From the NCBI GenBank assembly GCA_027009865.1, contig JALVCR010000228.1, forward strand, positions 1 through 24,965: a stretch of 24,965 nucleotides of DNA, read 5' to 3'. The stretch is from Campylobacterales bacterium. GTDB lineage: Bacteria; Campylobacterota; Campylobacteria; Campylobacterales; JAADDG01. Positions 23,570-24,965 of the stretch are shown here, piece by piece. Within the stretch, counting starts at the first letter, position 1. Each line of letters opens with the position of its first letter. The position numbers and the translations under genes were made by a program. Under the pieces are notes generated by a model. The model searched no databases and was not told the origin of the DNA. It was given only the letters and a program-made list of their open reading frames with translations.

Positions 23570-24136
23570 ATGTTCAAAAAGCTATGTCTGATTATCTTTG
23601 TCATTCTTTTCTCTTCTTTTATGGAGGCACAGGATAAAGGAGCGCAAATGAGATTGTTAAGTCCCGCCTTTAAAGATAAATCGGAAATTCCCACAAAGTT
23701 TACTTGCGATGGAGAAGATATATCTCCTCCCTTAATGATAAAAAATGTTCCAAAAGATGCTAAAAGTCTGGCTTTGATTATGGATGATCCAGATGCGCCG
23801 ATGGGAACGTTTGTGCATTGGGTAGTTTATGATATGGATCCTTCAACCACTTTGATAGAGGAGAATCAGCCTCATACTCCCACTATTTTAAATGGGGCTA
23901 AACAGGGTAAAAATGATTTTCCAAAAATAGGATATGGGGGCCCTTGTCCTCCAAATGGAAGACATAGATACTTTTTTAAACTTTATGCTCTGGATGCCAA
24001 GCTTGATTTAGATCCCGGTTTAACAAAAGAGGAGCTTTTAAAACATATGCAAAGGCACGTGATAGCTCAAAGCGTTTTTATGGGCACTTATGAGAGAAAA
24101 AAAAGAAAATTTAATCTCTTCTCCTTCTTCTTCTAA
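23570..24136 (+). CDS. Exported PEBP-family (YbhB/YbcL, Raf-kinase-inhibitor-like) protein
   Basis: A 188-residue protein of the phosphatidylethanolamine-binding protein family, bacterial YbhB/YbcL branch. I place the start at ATG 23570, preceded by AAAGGT; an in-frame ATG five codons earlier lacks a good site. Residues 1-20 (MFKKLCLIIFVILFSSFMEA) are a signal peptide, so the protein is periplasmic. Family motifs follow: FTCDGEDISPPL, ALIMDDPDAPMGTFVHWVVYD, GYGGPCPPNGRHRYFFKLYALD and VIAQSVFMGTYER. The DPDAP and PPNGRHRYFF blocks line the anion pocket. The last dozen residues (KKRKFNLFSFFF) extend past the usual end and are unusual. The bacterial proteins have no firmly known ligand. A weak terminator follows. 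Confidence 0.9.
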   Translation: MFKKLCLIIFVILFSSFMEAQDKGAQMRLLSPAFKDKSEIPTKFTCDGEDISPPLMIKNVPKDAKSLALIMDDPDAPMGTFVHWVVYDMDPSTTLIEENQPHTPTILNGAKQGKNDFPKIGYGGPCPPNGRHRYFFKLYALDAKLDLDPGLTKEELLKHMQRHVIAQSVFMGTYERKKRKFNLFSFFF

Positions 24137-24156
24137 TATTTAAACTTCTTTCATTT

Positions 24157-24180
24157 AAAGGCGGCCTTTGCCGTCTCTTT
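24157..24180 (+). terminator. Weak terminator after the PEBP-family gene
   Basis: GGCGGC (24160-24165), loop CTTT, GCCGTC (24170-24175): six pairs with one G-T, flanked by AAA and TTT. The trailing T-run is short (TCTTT), so efficiency may be low. Confidence 0.45.
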
Positions 24181-24247
24181 ACGCAATAAAACTTTCAATT
24201 AAATTTTGATAATATATTTCATTATAAATTAATTTTAAGGCTTTATA

Positions 24248-24805
24248 ATGGAAGATAGAGTTCAAGTTTTGGAAGTTAAAGAGATAAAAGAGCCAAAAGA
24301 GATAAAAGTTTATGAAGTAACATTTTTGCAGGAGGGCAAAAAGAGAAAAAAAGAGGTAGTTAAATCACGAAATGTAGTAAAAATTCTTTTATATCACGAA
24401 GAGAGGGATGCTTTTGTTTTGGTAAAGCAGTTTAGGCCTCTTGTCTATATCAATTATCCAAAATGTGCGTTTAGATATGAGCTTTGTGGGGGAAGAGAAG
24501 ATAAAGAGGGCTTAACAAGCGAAGAGGTGGCAAAAGAGGAGGTTTTGGAGGAGTGCGGATACAAAATAGATAAACTTGAAAAAATTACCACTTTGGTAAC
24601 GGGCGGAAAAATGACTCTATATTTTGGGATAGTTAATGAATCTATGAGAGTAACTGAAGGCGGCGGCGTGGATTATGAAATGATAGATCTCTTTTTTCTG
24701 CCCGTTAGCGAAGCTGAGAAGTTTATGTTTGATGAATCCATTCCAAAAAGGCCAGGTTTGATGTTTGCTTTTTGCTGGTTTTTGAATATGAAAAAAGGGC
24801 GATAA
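24248..24805 (+). CDS. NUDIX hydrolase of the NUDT14 (UDP-sugar / ADP-ribose pyrophosphatase) type
   Basis: A 185-residue NUDIX hydrolase, probably splitting a nucleoside diphosphate sugar. The Nudix helix is at about residues 80-105: CGGREDKEGLTSEEV, then AKEEVLEECGY. It has two extra residues before the EExG core and Glu in place of the usual Arg, so it does not match the textbook GX5EX7REUXEEXGU. It does match the human NUDT14 form, which as I recall has a GL-x-x-EEVA-x-KE-x-x-EECGY helix. VKQFRPLVY before it and the IPKRPGLMFAFCWFL end also fit NUDT14, which hydrolyses UDP-glucose and ADP-ribose. Substrate inferred. TAAGG lies seven bases before the ATG, and a strong bidirectional terminator overlaps the stop. 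Confidence 0.9.
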   Translation: MEDRVQVLEVKEIKEPKEIKVYEVTFLQEGKKRKKEVVKSRNVVKILLYHEERDAFVLVKQFRPLVYINYPKCAFRYELCGGREDKEGLTSEEVAKEEVLEECGYKIDKLEKITTLVTGGKMTLYFGIVNESMRVTEGGGVDYEMIDLFFLPVSEAEKFMFDESIPKRPGLMFAFCWFLNMKKGR

Positions 24806-24827
24806 TTTTTATCGCCTAATTTTTTAT
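24797..24827. terminator. Strong bidirectional terminator
   Basis: GGCGATAA (24798-24805), loop TTT, TTATCGCC (24809-24816), followed by TAATTTTTT on the plus strand and by TTTTTT on the minus strand after the other arm. Eight perfect pairs. It serves both the NUDIX gene and the convergent gene ending at 24824. Confidence 0.85.
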
Positions 24828-24965
24828 ACCTCAAAAACCTCTTTTAACTCAATTTCACTATCTAAGCACTCAATCGGCAGTTTATCTTCCTCTCCGAAAG
24901 CTCCCGCGTATTCATATCTGCCGTTATTTAAGATAAATTTATCAATAATTTTATATTCTGCATTT
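24824..24965 (-). CDS. C-terminal end of an unidentified protein, possibly Uma2/DUF820-like
   Basis: An open frame on the minus strand from the window edge to TAA at 24824-24826, 46 codons. It reads NAEYKIIDKFILNNGRYEYA, then GAFGEEDKLPIECLDSEIEL and a final KEVFEV. The frame is free of stops, codon use matches the neighbours, and a good terminator lies just behind it, so it is a real gene end. The pattern of a YKIIDKF strand, a YEYAGAFGEED turn and a closing ELKEVF helix reminds me of the C-terminus of Uma2/DUF820 restriction-endonuclease-fold proteins, but with only the tail present this is tentative. Confidence 0.6.
   Translation of the reverse strand, partial: NAEYKIIDKFILNNGRYEYAGAFGEEDKLPIECLDSEIELKEVFEV

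Overview
The window looks like a chromosomal segment of an AT-rich Campylobacterota (former Epsilonproteobacteria), probably a free-living or vent-type member. The evidence is: a futalosine-pathway-type UbiA prenyltransferase; a short RecO of the campylobacterial kind; strongly A/T-biased codons; and gene order matching my memory of Campylobacter jejuni. The block aminotransferase - periplasmic protein - membrane protein - RlmB - RsmI - rpmE corresponds to Cj0150c-Cj0155c. The block dus - membrane protein - dksA - rlmH - accD corresponds to Cj0123c-Cj0127c. No tRNA, rRNA, IS element, prophage or CRISPR array is visible, and both window edges cut genes.

Layout. 1-4234: minus-strand operon from a good promoter at about 4220, with a leader hairpin, then rpmE, rsmI, rlmB, a RodZ-like bitopic protein, a periplasmic protein and an AlaC-like aminotransferase (cut by the edge). 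4249-6130: minus-strand trio of prenyltransferase, PilZ-like protein and coiled-coil membrane protein, joined by 4-bp overlaps. 6228-7394: plus-strand miaA and a small membrane protein, divergent from the trio. 7581-10199: large secreted protein with an N-terminal beta domain, five FnIII domains and four DUF4214-type repeats. 10213-20328: long minus-strand run of gltB, gltD, accD, thiE, rlmH, dksA, a membrane protein and dus, with likely internal promoters and a terminator-like hairpin. 20428-21045: recO, possibly leaderless. 21042-23234: a second secreted DUF4214 protein carrying a complete SGNH hydrolase. 23235-23569: AT-rich divergent intergenic region. 23570-24805: secreted PEBP-family protein and a NUDT14-like NUDIX hydrolase. 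24824-24965: C-terminus of a minus-strand gene behind a bidirectional terminator.

Most genes are housekeeping: RNA modification and translation (rpmE, rsmI, rlmB, rlmH, dus, miaA), nitrogen assimilation (gltBD), fatty acid and thiamine synthesis (accD, thiE), stringent control (dksA), quinone synthesis and recombination (recO). The unusual material is exported. The FnIII protein, the periplasmic linker of the RodZ-like protein and the SGNH protein carry many copies of the extended bacterial N-glycosylation sequon D/E-X-N-X-S/T (14, 8 and 3 by my count). The two large secreted proteins also share the DUF4214-type repeat. My best candidate for something undescribed is therefore a cell-surface system: a densely N-glycosylated fibronectin-like protein and a DUF4214-SGNH glycan-modifying enzyme. 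This is inference; the two genes are 11 kb apart with housekeeping genes between them.
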